Part shown: in pieces, positions 8,566-16,411 of the stretch
Layout: every line of letters begins with the position of its first letter
Position numbering within the stretch: the first letter of the stretch is position 1
Assembly (NCBI RefSeq): GCF_034931025.1
Contig: NZ_JAYGIL010000006.1
Span: forward strand, 154,284 to 218,283
DNA length: 64,000 bases
Source: Arcicella gelida
GTDB lineage: Bacteria; Bacteroidota; Bacteroidia; Cytophagales; Spirosomataceae
Reading direction: 5' to 3'
The notes under the pieces: model-generated
The model's input: the letters and a program-made list of their open reading frames with translations, nothing else
What the model was told of the DNA's origin: nothing
Database searches by the model: none
Position numbers and translations under genes: made by a program

Positions 8566-9021
8566 TTATGTGAATGATTGAAATGAATAATCTCCGTTAA
8601 TGAGTGCAGAAATTGAACACGATAAAATCCATTTTTCAATTCTTGAATTATTGCTCATTTGAACGCTAATAATATCTCTTTCTGGATCCATGGAAATTAC
8701 CTTTATGGGTATTGAATCATAGGGTTCATTATCATTGGTAAGATATTGTGAGTAAAAGGTATCACCGACACGAAATTTGTATTTTCCCTTTTCATCTTCT
8801 TCAATAAAAACTTCAATGTTATCATAGCCGTTGGTATCGGTTATTTCGTTGTTTAGATAACCGTTTAGCAAAAAATACTCTTTGCTATCTGGATTTAGCT
8901 TTGTGTTGGTTTTGCCGATTTCAACTAATTCATTGGCTGTTTCTAACTGGTTTTCATCTATCAAAAAGCCCATTTTGCGGGTAATTGTCTCAGTGACTTT
9001 AATCCATATTACTTTTTCCAT
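8566..9021 (-). CDS. Hypothetical protein
   Basis: A 151-residue acidic protein of mixed strands and helices (MEKVIWIKVTETITRKMGFLIDENQ at the start) with no signal peptide. No family is recognised. It lies 14 bases from the gene upstream. Confidence 0.6.
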   Translation of the reverse strand: MEKVIWIKVTETITRKMGFLIDENQLETANELVEIGKTNTKLNPDSKEYFLLNGYLNNEITDTNGYDNIEVFIEEDEKGKYKFRVGDTFYSQYLTNDNEPYDSIPIKVISMDPERDIISVQMSNNSRIEKWILSCSISALINGDYSFQSFT

Positions 9022-9035
9022 TTTCGTTATTTGGT

Positions 9036-9287
9036 TTAACTTTTAATAAAAATATGTGGTAAATTATGCTTTGAATAACCTTCCCAACCTACAGAATTCC
9101 TTTCTGTTAGAAATTCATCCCATTGTTTGATAAGCTTTTCTTGTTCTGCTTTACAATCTGGATAATTGTACATCTTCATCAGTTCTCGAAAATTGTTAAA
9201 ATTATTAATGTCGAAAAAAAAGGACGATAAAACATCAACACTAGCTTTTCCAGCCTTAATCATCGGTATTCTTGCGAATTGATTCAT
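9036..9287 (-). CDS. Small hypothetical protein
   Basis: An 83-residue protein, not recognised. Its start codon shares one base with the stop of the upstream gene, a sign of coupled translation in the element operon. Confidence 0.5.
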   Translation of the reverse strand: MNQFARIPMIKAGKASVDVLSSFFFDINNFNNFRELMKMYNYPDCKAEQEKLIKQWDEFLTERNSVGWEGYSKHNLPHIFIKS

Positions 9288-9595
9288 TAAATAACTATCA
9301 AGATTTTTCCTGAGTACATTTTATATTTTAAACAGATTTGGTGCATTGATGGAATTGCCCTGAATGTATAGTGTTCCCCATCTACACTATTGAATTGTTT
9401 GATATATGGCTGTCCTTTTAAGATTTTCCAACCGTTTCGCTTTGCCATAATAACGGCTCTTTTTTCAGCAAAGGAAAATGGAAGATCGATGCAATTATTT
9501 AAGTAATCCCTGATAAACAAGCTGGCATTACAATGAAACTCTTTTCGTGCTGTTTTAACCTCTCTGTCAGAGATTATTGTAATTGTTTCGCTCAT
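9287..9595 (-). CDS. Small phage-type protein with Cys/His pattern
   Basis: A 102-residue protein. A segment TARKEFHCNA, then LKGQPY, then YTFRA and SMHQICLKY follows the order seen in small phage proteins with a K-A-R-K-x-H-x-C head and an H-x-x-C tail. Only some of the usual cysteines remain, so metal binding is doubtful. It overlaps the next upstream gene by four bases. Confidence 0.5.
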   Translation of the reverse strand: MSETITIISDREVKTARKEFHCNASLFIRDYLNNCIDLPFSFAEKRAVIMAKRNGWKILKGQPYIKQFNSVDGEHYTFRAIPSMHQICLKYKMYSGKILIVI

Positions 9596-9843
9596 CGTTT
9601 GTTTCTGTCGTGAATTCCCTCTATAACTTTTTCAAAATCTTCTACTTGCTTCTTGAGATAACCAACCGCTGCGACAATAGCAGATTCAATCGTTTTGTGA
9701 TGCTCTGGTTCGATTTCCGCTATCTGGAGAAAGTTTTCTCCACGATTGCAAACTTTAATAAAGAATCCATCCTCAACATCGTGATTAAAGACTACTGTCT
9801 TTTCTTGGATTAATTTTTCAAATTGTTCTAATAATTCGTTCAT
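9592..9843 (-). CDS. Small acidic hypothetical protein
   Basis: An 83-residue mostly helical protein (MNELLEQFEKLIQEK at the start). It is not recognised. It overlaps its neighbours by four bases and one base, as expected for a tightly packed operon. Confidence 0.5.
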   Translation of the reverse strand: MNELLEQFEKLIQEKTVVFNHDVEDGFFIKVCNRGENFLQIAEIEPEHHKTIESAIVAAVGYLKKQVEDFEKVIEGIHDRNKR

Positions 9844-10067
9844 TATTTCTTGCAGTTTTTCAGCATAAAATGCAGTGTTAAATACTTCTCTTTTTCATCA
9901 AAAATTGTTTGATAATCATTCAACTCGCAAACCTTTAAGCATTCATCAAGGAAAACAATTTTGGTTTTATAAATAGCCATCGCTATTCCGTAATCCTCTT
10001 TAGGAAGTTGTCCTAAAAGTTGAATGGAGCTTATCTGTAGGGCTGTTTCTTTACCGCTTAGTTTCAT
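9843..10067 (-). CDS. Small hypothetical protein
   Basis: A 74-residue helical protein with two cysteines. It is not recognised. It overlaps the upstream membrane-protein gene by 17 bases and touches the downstream gene. Confidence 0.5.
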   Translation of the reverse strand: MKLSGKETALQISSIQLLGQLPKEDYGIAMAIYKTKIVFLDECLKVCELNDYQTIFDEKEKYLTLHFMLKNCKK

Positions 10068-10539
10068 TTGATTTTTGGATGTATGAATTAATTGAAAGCC
10101 CTATTTTCAGGATACTTAATACAGAAAGAAACCAGCACATAAATAAGAATAAGAAGTGTCTATAACCCCATTTGAAATTTGTGTCTATCGAACCGTCAGT
10201 CGCTTGTTTTAGGATATATTTGTTACTTGGATTATCCCATTGCATTGTCATGCCTACTTTTTCATCACCGAAAAAACCTGAAGCTTGTAGGTAATCTGTC
10301 AAAAAACTTATACTGATTGCGGAGCCGAAAAAGAGTAATATCCAGATGGCTGTTAATAGAAAATATTTGTCTTTCATTTCAATAAATTTTAAGTGATTTT
10401 TACTAGATGTTAATGCCTTTATTTCAAGCGATTTTAGCTTAGTTTTTTTGAGTTTATGATAAAAAAAAACTTCTAATAATACTTGAATCTGTTTGTCTGT
10501 TGGTAATTGATATTTACCTTCTTTTTCTAATGAATTCAT
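10051..10539 (-). CDS. Two-helix membrane protein of unknown function
   Basis: A 162-residue protein with a basic N-terminal 55 residues and membrane segments near 60-82 and 127-150, with a polar loop between them. It overlaps both neighbours. Function is unknown; pairing with the next membrane protein is possible because they are adjacent. Confidence 0.55.
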   Translation of the reverse strand: MNSLEKEGKYQLPTDKQIQVLLEVFFYHKLKKTKLKSLEIKALTSSKNHLKFIEMKDKYFLLTAIWILLFFGSAISISFLTDYLQASGFFGDEKVGMTMQWDNPSNKYILKQATDGSIDTNFKWGYRHFLFLFMCWFLSVLSILKIGLSINSYIQKSNETKR

Positions 10540-10888
10540 AGTTTTTGAAGAGTAATAAATCTTTGGTAGATTTAAATTTGAATAATACTGGTAATGGAAA
10601 AAAAATCACAGGTATAACTAAAAGAATATGGTAATTATCTAATATTTTAAACCACTCCTTTCTAAACCTAAAATGCCAAAGTATTTGAATCACAATCACT
10701 AAGATTTTAAATAGCCTTTCAACAATTAGGTACAGGATTAATAACATCCATCCAAAAATGTACAGACAAGCAATTAGTAGGTATTTCATCACTTCATAAT
10801 GTTTAAACGTTCTGCTATTATTTGTACAATTTGTGCGTATTCTAATTTTATGCTTTCTTCTGAAAGCATTTCTAAGTAATTCTGTCAA
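10514..10888 (-). CDS. Membrane protein of unknown function
   Basis: A 124-residue protein with a basic N-terminus (RRKHKIRIR), a long hydrophobic stretch at about 35-72 that could hold two helices, and another at about 83-102. No family is recognised. Its start overlaps the 72-residue gene by 17 bases. Confidence 0.5.
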   Translation of the reverse strand: MTELLRNAFRRKHKIRIRTNCTNNSRTFKHYEVMKYLLIACLYIFGWMLLILYLIVERLFKILVIVIQILWHFRFRKEWFKILDNYHILLVIPVIFFPLPVLFKFKSTKDLLLFKNYEFIRKRR

Positions 10889-11090
10889 AAGCTATTCTTT
10901 CAATTTCAGATGAGCCATTTATAGACATTGCAATATCACGAGCCTCATCCCAAAAAGCTGAAATCCAAGCATTCAAATCATCTACTTCAATCCAATCTTC
11001 TCTTCCAAAGAAATGAACAGTTCTGTCAATTTCATTAACGTCGACATATTCTGAAATTTTTGCCATCTTAATAGTTGTTAAATAATCCAA
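10872..11090 (-). CDS. Small acidic hypothetical protein
   Basis: A 72-residue acidic protein (MDYLTTIKMAKISEYVDVNEI at the start). It overlaps the end of the methyltransferase gene by 23 bases. It is not recognised; the position suggests cotranslation with the methylase. Confidence 0.5.
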   Translation of the reverse strand: MDYLTTIKMAKISEYVDVNEIDRTVHFFGREDWIEVDDLNAWISAFWDEARDIAMSINGSSEIERIAFDRIT

Positions 11091-11913
11091 TTTTTTGTTC
11101 AGGGTAATTCATCCAAATAACTTCTTGGACTTCGCTAGAACGTATGTTATTTTTTTTGATTGGCAATTCTACTTTTCTCCAGTCCGAGTACAAATCATTG
11201 TATAATTTTGTGTTATAACTACTAATCATGGCCAGTCCATTTATACTGTGAAGTTTCTCTGAAAGAGTTATGTGGTCTTCGGTTGAAAATTCAAACTTAT
11301 AATCATTAAATGAAGCTCTACATTCTTCTGGATAGGGTGGGTCAGCATAAAAGAATGTTTTTTGACTATCTATCTTACCTATAGCTACTTCAAAACTAAA
11401 ATTGGTTATTTGGATATTAGTTCTTATTGCTTCAGCAACTTCATGAAGTTTTTCTAAAGCATTATTCCATTTTGATACGGTTTCTCCACCTTTGGCATTA
11501 TTTTGAGACTTAGCCATGTGCCAACCTTTATTCTTTCTTGAGCAACCCAATCCAAAAAATGACTGTCTTACTCTTACATAGAATCGTCTTGCTTGCTCAA
11601 TTTTATTTTGTGATGGTTCCCAACACCTATCATACTCTAAATTTGAACAAGGTGTTAATAAAAGCAATCTCATAAGCTCTTGTTCATTATCCCTTAAAAC
11701 TTCAAAGAAGTTGGTAATGTCTTCATTAATTTCATTGACTGTTTTTATAACTTTTCCCTTGTAATTGAGTGAAACAGCACAACTTCCACCAAAAAGTTCA
11801 CATAAATGATTAAACAATGAAGGGTCTGGAAAATGGTAATTCAAATGTTCTATCCAACTGAATTTTCCTCCAAAATAATTAAATGCAATAATTTTAGACT
11901 TATTCCCACTCAT
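11068..11913 (-). CDS. D12-class (Dam-like) DNA adenine N6-methyltransferase
   Basis: A 281-residue DNA methylase. The AdoMet-binding motif FNYFGGKFSW lies near residues 11-20 and the catalytic DPPY (ADPPYPEE) near 189-196, in the alpha (D12) order. Such enzymes methylate adenine in short target sites and are frequent in phages and plasmids as protection against host restriction. I chose the ATG at 11913; an in-frame GTG at 11916 is directly upstream. The start overlaps the stop of a truncated C5-methyltransferase frame (TGATG). No cognate restriction gene is seen, so this is an orphan methylase. Confidence 0.85.
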   Translation of the reverse strand: MSGNKSKIIAFNYFGGKFSWIEHLNYHFPDPSLFNHLCELFGGSCAVSLNYKGKVIKTVNEINEDITNFFEVLRDNEQELMRLLLLTPCSNLEYDRCWEPSQNKIEQARRFYVRVRQSFFGLGCSRKNKGWHMAKSQNNAKGGETVSKWNNALEKLHEVAEAIRTNIQITNFSFEVAIGKIDSQKTFFYADPPYPEECRASFNDYKFEFSTEDHITLSEKLHSINGLAMISSYNTKLYNDLYSDWRKVELPIKKNNIRSSEVQEVIWMNYPEQKIGLFNNY

Positions 11914-12023
11914 CACTTTATTTTATTTAAATGTTCTGTAATGTTGTAACCAGCGTTTTTAAAGCCAACTGAAAAGCCACCAGTACCACTGAAAAGCTCT
12001 ACCATTGAGATGTCTTTTTTCAT
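11913..12023 (-). pseudogene. Truncated start of a C5-cytosine DNA methyltransferase
   Basis: Thirty-six codons begin MKKDISMVELFSGTGGFSVG and continue FKNAGYN before a TGA. ELFSGTGGFSVGFKNAG is motif I of C5-cytosine methylases (the AdoMet-binding FxGxGG). All later motifs, including the catalytic PCQ, are missing. The downstream adenine methylase starts within the stop codon. Its own start overlaps the upstream gene by four bases. It reads as a remnant left when the rest was replaced by the D12 gene. Confidence 0.75.
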
Positions 12024-12271
12024 AGTATCTTGAGTTTTGCATAACCTTGAGTGTATGCTGAATGGATTGAATCTTTTTCAGTGAAGTCTTTTTGCTCGTG
12101 AGTCATATTGCCGTAAATAAAATCAACGATTAACTCATGGTTATCAATCATTTCGTCAATTTTATCTTGTTCAACAAAAATGAATTTTGACACAAAAACA
12201 GTTGCAGGATAGGTAATTCTTACCTTTTTAAGTTCGCTCATTTTTGGGGAAATTTTTAGATTAATTGGCAA
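12020..12271 (-). CDS. Small hypothetical protein
   Basis: An 83-residue protein (MPINLKISPKMSELKKVRITYPATVFVSK at its start, split here only for reading). It is not recognised. It overlaps the truncated C5-methylase start by four bases and its own upstream gene by eleven. An alternative start is the Met at residue 11. Confidence 0.5.
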   Translation of the reverse strand: MPINLKISPKMSELKKVRITYPATVFVSKFIFVEQDKIDEMIDNHELIVDFIYGNMTHEQKDFTEKDSIHSAYTQGYAKLKIL

Positions 12272-12680
12272 AGGGTTTAAATTTCAAAAGCTCTTTAAAT
12301 TCAGTTATGCTCTTCCCAAGTATGTGGTTTGAAGAATCATTATAGTCGTAGTCGCAAGAATGATTATGATAATGAATATCAACTTGATTTTCATCGCTAA
12401 AAAAGAAGTGAAACGATATTGAACCATCGTAAAATTCTTCGTTATGAATCACACAATAAGACCACTCTGACAAACCTTTTGAATCGAATGTAAATTGAAT
12501 GTTTCGTTTAACTAATTCATTCACGCACTGGCTGATAAGGGTTGCCTTTGGGGAGAAAAGCAGTTGCTTAATTCCTAGAGAATCTATGATAAGAACATTG
12601 TACACTAAGCACAAAGTGAAAATTGTACCTAATATAAGATTGACAAAAATTGTTTGCCATGTGCATAAGTCATTTATCAT
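12261..12680 (-). CDS. Single-pass membrane protein
   Basis: A 139-residue protein with an N-terminal membrane segment at about 8-30 and an acidic soluble part rich in His/Tyr/Asp. It resembles the next upstream gene in layout (membrane helix, then LFSPKATLISQCVNELVKRNIQFTFD against LFQQCIKELVQRKIDFTVGFD), so the two look like diverged duplicates. Function is unknown. Confidence 0.55.
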   Translation of the reverse strand: MINDLCTWQTIFVNLILGTIFTLCLVYNVLIIDSLGIKQLLFSPKATLISQCVNELVKRNIQFTFDSKGLSEWSYCVIHNEEFYDGSISFHFFFSDENQVDIHYHNHSCDYDYNDSSNHILGKSITEFKELLKFKPFAN

Positions 12681-13044
12681 CTTCTATAAAGGGTTTTAAT
12701 TTCAGAAGCTCATCCATAGTGGTGATATTAACTCTTACGCCTTTTCCCAAATATTTATACACTGTAATTTCATTTACGAAATCAATAAAGAAATATGGTT
12801 CTTGTTCTTGAACATTCTCAATAAAACAATCTCCATCTTTGTCAAAGCCAACCGTAAAATCAATTTTCCTTTGAACCAATTCTTTGATACATTGCTGAAA
12901 AAGCGTCTCTTTCATTTTAAGTCTTTGTGCCTTTTTCTTGAAGTAGATTATTCCTACCAATACTGGGGAGATAGTTACCAAAAAAAATGTGATAATTCCA
13001 GCCATAATAGTGATTAAAAAATCTTCTGTAGTAGTCTTACTCAT
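12670..13044 (-). CDS. Single-pass membrane protein, paralogue of its downstream neighbour
   Basis: A 124-residue protein with a membrane helix at about 9-32 followed by LFQQCIKELVQRKIDFTVGFD and a C-terminal ELLKLKPF. The 139-residue neighbour has QCVNELVKRNIQFTFD and ELLKFKPF at matching positions, which indicates tandem duplication. Function is unknown. Confidence 0.55.
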   Translation of the reverse strand: MSKTTTEDFLITIMAGIITFFLVTISPVLVGIIYFKKKAQRLKMKETLFQQCIKELVQRKIDFTVGFDKDGDCFIENVQEQEPYFFIDFVNEITVYKYLGKGVRVNITTMDELLKLKPFIEDDK

Positions 13045-13255
13045 AGCTCAATTTGGTTCTGGTTTGGTTGATTCTAATATTACTTTTAAGCTTGCAGTTT
13101 TCATCTGAATCAAGTAATCTATTTCCCAATATATCACATTCAGTATCTACAATATCCAAGCTGTGAAAGTAATCTTGGAGGTCTTGCTTTTTTGACTCTT
13201 TCGTTGCTTCTCGTTGTTCGTGTCCTGGTCTTTTAGGAATGGTGATTATCATCAT
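13037..13255 (-). CDS. Small hypothetical protein
   Basis: A 72-residue charged protein (MMIITIPKRPGHEQREATKES). It is not recognised. It overlaps the following gene by eight bases and the preceding one by 23. Confidence 0.45.
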   Translation of the reverse strand: MMIITIPKRPGHEQREATKESKKQDLQDYFHSLDIVDTECDILGNRLLDSDENCKLKSNIRINQTRTKLSYE

Positions 13256-13943
13256 TTGGATATTTTATTTTGAGGTAAACGATTTCAAAAAGGAGTTCTA
13301 AAATTGGCATCAGGAATGCCATCGTTAGCACAAAATTCGATTTTTGAAGGCTTGTAACTTGCGATACTGAAGCAATGAATTCGTTAGAAACCTTCATATT
13401 AAAATTGATAGCTGAAAACAACACTTGGATGGCAAACACTATCAACATTATCAAAATAGCGTAAATGCGTAAAGAGTTATTAACATTTTGTATTAGCATT
13501 ATTAGTGGAGCAAATACTACAACAATAGCGACACAAAAAGCGACAAAATGAATGTCGTGCATTTGTATCAATACGCTAAAAACGCTACTAATGCTATAAA
13601 TTTTCATCAATCCGATATTGATTAATATCAACCAAGCTTTTTCGCTTTTTCGCTCATCTTTCGCTACTAAAACGTCACTAATTTTGTTTATAACTTCTTC
13701 TTTTTCAGATTTTACCGTAAAATTATCGTCACTAATTCGCTCATCTACCGCTATTGTTACTTCCTCTGTTTTTATAGAAGAAATTGCATTAGCTTTGTCT
13801 AAAATAGTAGCCTCCCATTGTGACCGATACATACGCATTGTCGATGATGGATAGCCCAATTCCTTCGCTACATCCGCTGCAGTTTTTCCCTTTGAAAAAA
13901 GGTTAAAAACAGCTTCTTTATCTATTTTATTGCGGATTGCCAT
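13233..13943 (-). CDS. Helix-turn-helix protein with C-terminal membrane helices
   Basis: A 236-residue protein. Residues 8-38 (AVFNLFSKGKTAADVAKELG, then YPSSTMRMYRSQW) form a homeodomain-like helix-turn-helix. A polar linker to about residue 100 follows, then about four hydrophobic segments between 104 and 225. A DNA-binding head on a multi-pass anchor suggests a membrane-tethered regulator or a protein that holds element DNA at the membrane. That role is inference. Confidence 0.6.
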   Translation of the reverse strand: MAIRNKIDKEAVFNLFSKGKTAADVAKELGYPSSTMRMYRSQWEATILDKANAISSIKTEEVTIAVDERISDDNFTVKSEKEEVINKISDVLVAKDERKSEKAWLILINIGLMKIYSISSVFSVLIQMHDIHFVAFCVAIVVVFAPLIMLIQNVNNSLRIYAILIMLIVFAIQVLFSAINFNMKVSNEFIASVSQVTSLQKSNFVLTMAFLMPILELLFEIVYLKIKYPNDDNHHS

Positions 13944-14231
13944 TTACTTATTTTTGTTTTTTTTGAAGAGGTAATATTCATAATCATCAGGCTGTCGCCA
14001 GTGGTCTGTGTCAAAAACTTCAAGCAGTTCATCACTCTGATTATCAATCAACCAAGCATACCCAACTTCCATTCTTTCATGTATTGTTTTGATATACTCT
14101 TTTGCCTTTTTAGGGTTCAATCGGTTGATGAAACTGTAATGTGTTTTTGTTTCGCCATTTTTTAATATTATCCAAACCCTGTATAGCGACTTCTCGGGGT
14201 GTGGTTGTCGTTCTTTGGTAGAGGTACTCAA
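13944..14231 (-). CDS. Small hypothetical protein
   Basis: A 95-residue basic protein (a RVWIILKNGETKTHYSFINR segment near the start) with a lysine-rich tail. It abuts the next gene with no gap. It is not recognised. Confidence 0.55.
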   Translation of the reverse strand: MSTSTKERQPHPEKSLYRVWIILKNGETKTHYSFINRLNPKKAKEYIKTIHERMEVGYAWLIDNQSDELLEVFDTDHWRQPDDYEYYLFKKNKNK

Positions 14232-14235
14232 TTTT

Positions 14236-15705
14236 CTAAATTTTTAAACCATTCATTGAAAGGTTTTTCGGGTTGGTCAAAAACAAATTGAATGCTTTCA
14301 AAATCATTTGTTTGTTAACCGTGCAACGTTCAATGTGAGCCTTCCAATAGGAAATTAAATCGATCATTGAATGTATTTTTTTGATATTCCGTGGTACTTT
14401 CCCAGTTCTAACAGATTTTTCGGCAGCTCTCAGAATCTTTCGGTCTTTATTTAGCTTATTTTTTCTGAATCTGCCATAAGCCCGGCTCAAACCATGTGCA
14501 AAACTTTTATCGAAAAATACTGCTGGATTAGCGTGGACATAGCTATCAGGCTTATTATCAAGTTCTTCACGTGTCATCACAACCAATTCTTTCAAATCCT
14601 CAAACATTTTTTCTAAAAACTCCAAGGTACAGTTCTTGTTTTTCACGTAAGGCTGAAACCAATGAATCCAGATGGTGTTAAGTATCAATTTTTGTTGAGT
14701 TTTACAGCTTTCTCGGTGACGTGGATATAAAATTGGCATCGCATATCTATATAATTCAACAGTTAATTCCACTGATTTGGCTCTAATTTCATCAGTTTCA
14801 GGCTTTTCCACAGCGTTATCCACATTTTTGGAGGTATCAACTGCACTTGTGATTTTTTCAGTGCTTGAAGGCTTACCGAAATATTTGCCCTTTATTTGCT
14901 CGCTACGGAACGATATATCATTTTCGACATCGCCCGCAGTTTGGGTATTATTTTGGGCTTGTTGCCCTTGCAAATAACGTTTTAGGAAAGGATTAATGTT
15001 AGCAGGTTGACTCTCTTCATTTGTTCCTGTTTCTTGTTCCTGAATAACTGTAAAGTTATCCGCTTTTCCACAGGGACTTATAGTAGTATTATGCTTTAGC
15101 ATTGTTCCTTTAATAAAAGGTAGATTGCAATTTGCAACCAGAGGCAAAAGGGGCGATTGGTTTTGGTTTTCAAAATTTTGAGGTTTTTGCCACTTTTTTT
15201 CGGTTTCCGTTCCCCAATTTTCGATAATTTGACCCGTTAAAATCCAAGGATTTATCAAAATAGTATAATCTTGATAAAAGCCATGAAAAATTTTCCGCAT
15301 TAATACACCACGACCTTCACCAAGGTCAACCTTACAAAGAAAGTTCATGGCTCTCCATGCAGTTGACTTCGCTTCTACACCTACACGCTCTATTAAATCA
15401 AGGTTGTTTAGGTATAAATTCGGTAGCATTTCAGGGTTTTTATCACCCCATCTTTTAAGTTCTAATGTATAGAACTTATTGTAAAATGCGTACAAAATCC
15501 TGTTCGCAACATTGTCACGTGTAAGCCTAATTTTGGCTTTTAAGTCCTCACGTGAGTCATTATACGTTTCCTTAAAAATCCTGTAACGCTCGTGCATTGG
15601 GCTGAGCGAAAAAGAATTTCCAGTTTTAAAACTTTTGTTATTGCCTGGCTTCCCATTCTGAGAAGAGATGGGCAATTGAACAATGTTTGGATTTTGTGAT
15701 AACAT
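14236..15705 (-). CDS. Probable replication-associated protein of the element
   Basis: A 489-residue protein, the largest gene of the minus-strand train. The region at about 50-150 has a winged-helix-like look, including RVGVEAKSTAWRAMNFL and a beta hairpin RGVLMRKIFHG. A low-complexity Gln/Asn/Thr linker runs from about 170 to 290. The C-terminal part is basic and helical. A two-domain layout with an N-terminal winged helix and a flexible linker is common in phage and plasmid replication initiators or helicase-loader proteins. I do not recognise a specific family. It lies four bases upstream of the 95-residue gene. Confidence 0.6.
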   Translation of the reverse strand: MLSQNPNIVQLPISSQNGKPGNNKSFKTGNSFSLSPMHERYRIFKETYNDSREDLKAKIRLTRDNVANRILYAFYNKFYTLELKRWGDKNPEMLPNLYLNNLDLIERVGVEAKSTAWRAMNFLCKVDLGEGRGVLMRKIFHGFYQDYTILINPWILTGQIIENWGTETEKKWQKPQNFENQNQSPLLPLVANCNLPFIKGTMLKHNTTISPCGKADNFTVIQEQETGTNEESQPANINPFLKRYLQGQQAQNNTQTAGDVENDISFRSEQIKGKYFGKPSSTEKITSAVDTSKNVDNAVEKPETDEIRAKSVELTVELYRYAMPILYPRHRESCKTQQKLILNTIWIHWFQPYVKNKNCTLEFLEKMFEDLKELVVMTREELDNKPDSYVHANPAVFFDKSFAHGLSRAYGRFRKNKLNKDRKILRAAEKSVRTGKVPRNIKKIHSMIDLISYWKAHIERCTVNKQMILKAFNLFLTNPKNLSMNGLKI

Positions 15706-15805
15706 TTTACAAAAATTAAGTTTTTCGGTCTTTCCTTGCTGTCAATCCAGTTGTTTCTATTTTTTGAGAGTCATTGACTAACTGAATAAAGAAGTTTTGA
15801 CTCTG

Positions 15806-15877
15806 TAGCGGGAGCAAGAATCGAACTTGCTACCTTAAGGTTATGAGTCTCACGAGCTACCTCTGCCCTATCCTGCC
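15806..15877 (-). tRNA. tRNA-Met (anticodon CAU), element-borne
   Basis: The minus strand folds into a cloverleaf. The acceptor ggcagga pairs with tcccgct (one A-C mismatch and one G-T pair). The D stem is gggc/gctc, the anticodon loop ctcataa has CAU, the T arm is gcaag-ttcgatt-cttgc, and the discriminator is A. CCA is not encoded. The stop codon of the PGDYG-like gene lies inside the 5' acceptor (10-base overlap). Imperfect pairing is usual for phage tRNAs; CAU could also be an Ile tRNA after lysidine modification. Confidence 0.75.
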
Positions 15878-16170
15878 TTAATATTGACTACTTCATCATA
15901 CCCATCCTCAAAATCATCTTTTCTCTTGGGATAAGTAAAGTTATTTTCATCGGTAATAAGGACATCTAAAGGAGTAAACACATGAAAACATCCATTATTC
16001 CAAGGAATCAAATAACATTCGTCATTGGAATGACTTACAGGAAGTCCTTTATAGGTAAAATGCCAAGGCATACCATTTACAATATTACCGCCATTGTCTT
16101 TGCCAAATTGTACAAATTCTTCAAAGGTAATTGCCTCTATTACTACAGGTTTTCTGATGTATTTAGCCAT
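15868..16170 (-). CDS. PGDYG-like phage protein
   Basis: A 100-residue protein starting MAKYIRKPVVIEAITFEEFV, with ITDENNFTYPKRKDDFEDGY near the end. The AKYxKKPVVIEA head is a hallmark of small phage proteins of the PGDYG kind, whose function is unknown. I chose the ATG at 16170; the open frame extends 18 codons further upstream to 16224, but that part does not match the family. The 3' end runs into the tRNA-Met gene. Confidence 0.7.
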   Translation of the reverse strand: MAKYIRKPVVIEAITFEEFVQFGKDNGGNIVNGMPWHFTYKGLPVSHSNDECYLIPWNNGCFHVFTPLDVLITDENNFTYPKRKDDFEDGYDEVVNIKAG

Positions 16171-16246
16171 TTTAAAATTAAGTTTAAAAGAGGGAGGCTT
16201 CTCACACCTCCCTTTTACTTGCACACATTTTACTCTACTTCATTTG

Positions 16247-16319
16247 TGATGGTTGAGAGAATCGAACTCCCATTAACTAACGACCTTCCAACATTAGCCT
16301 TTTCCAATTAAAAACCATC
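16247..16319 (-). tRNA. tRNA-like sequence, degenerate (GAA or GGA in the anticodon region)
   Basis: This is a 73-base minus-strand unit with a perfect 7-bp acceptor (gatggtt/aaccatc), a good T arm (gggag-ttcgatt-ctctc) and discriminator A. The D arm is weak. The anticodon stem ctaatg/cgttag leaves a nine-base loop ttggaaggt, so neither GAA (Phe) nor GGA (Ser) sits in a normal seven-base loop. It may be a decayed or unusual phage tRNA. Confidence 0.5.
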
Positions 16320-16354
16320 ATCTAAATGACTGTATATTAATATGTAAAAGCTTC

Positions 16355-16387
16355 ATAAAATCCCCTAGGCAAAACCTAGGGTTTTAT
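16355..16387 (-). terminator. Hairpin between the small-gene cluster and the tRNA-like gene
   Basis: Arms of about 12 bases around CCTAGG (ataaaatcccctagg and cctagggttttat, one bulge, loop caaaa) form a strong hairpin with A/T flanks on both sides. It fits a bidirectional terminator or RNA-processing signal just upstream of the tRNA-like gene. Confidence 0.5.
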
Positions 16388-16411
16388 AACTTACCTCTAC
16401 ACCTATTTAAC

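Noticed and set aside
11913..12023. Complete fused bifunctional methyltransferase
   Set aside because: The C5-type frame ends in a stop before the D12 start and lacks every later motif, so it is a remnant and not a fusion.
16171..16224. Upstream extension of the PGDYG-like gene
   Set aside because: The MAKYIRKPVVIEA start at 16170 matches the family; the extra 18 codons lie in the tRNA-like leader.
15806..16319. attB/attP site at the element tRNAs
   Set aside because: No second partial copy of either tRNA end was found in the window, and both lie inside the gene train rather than at a border.
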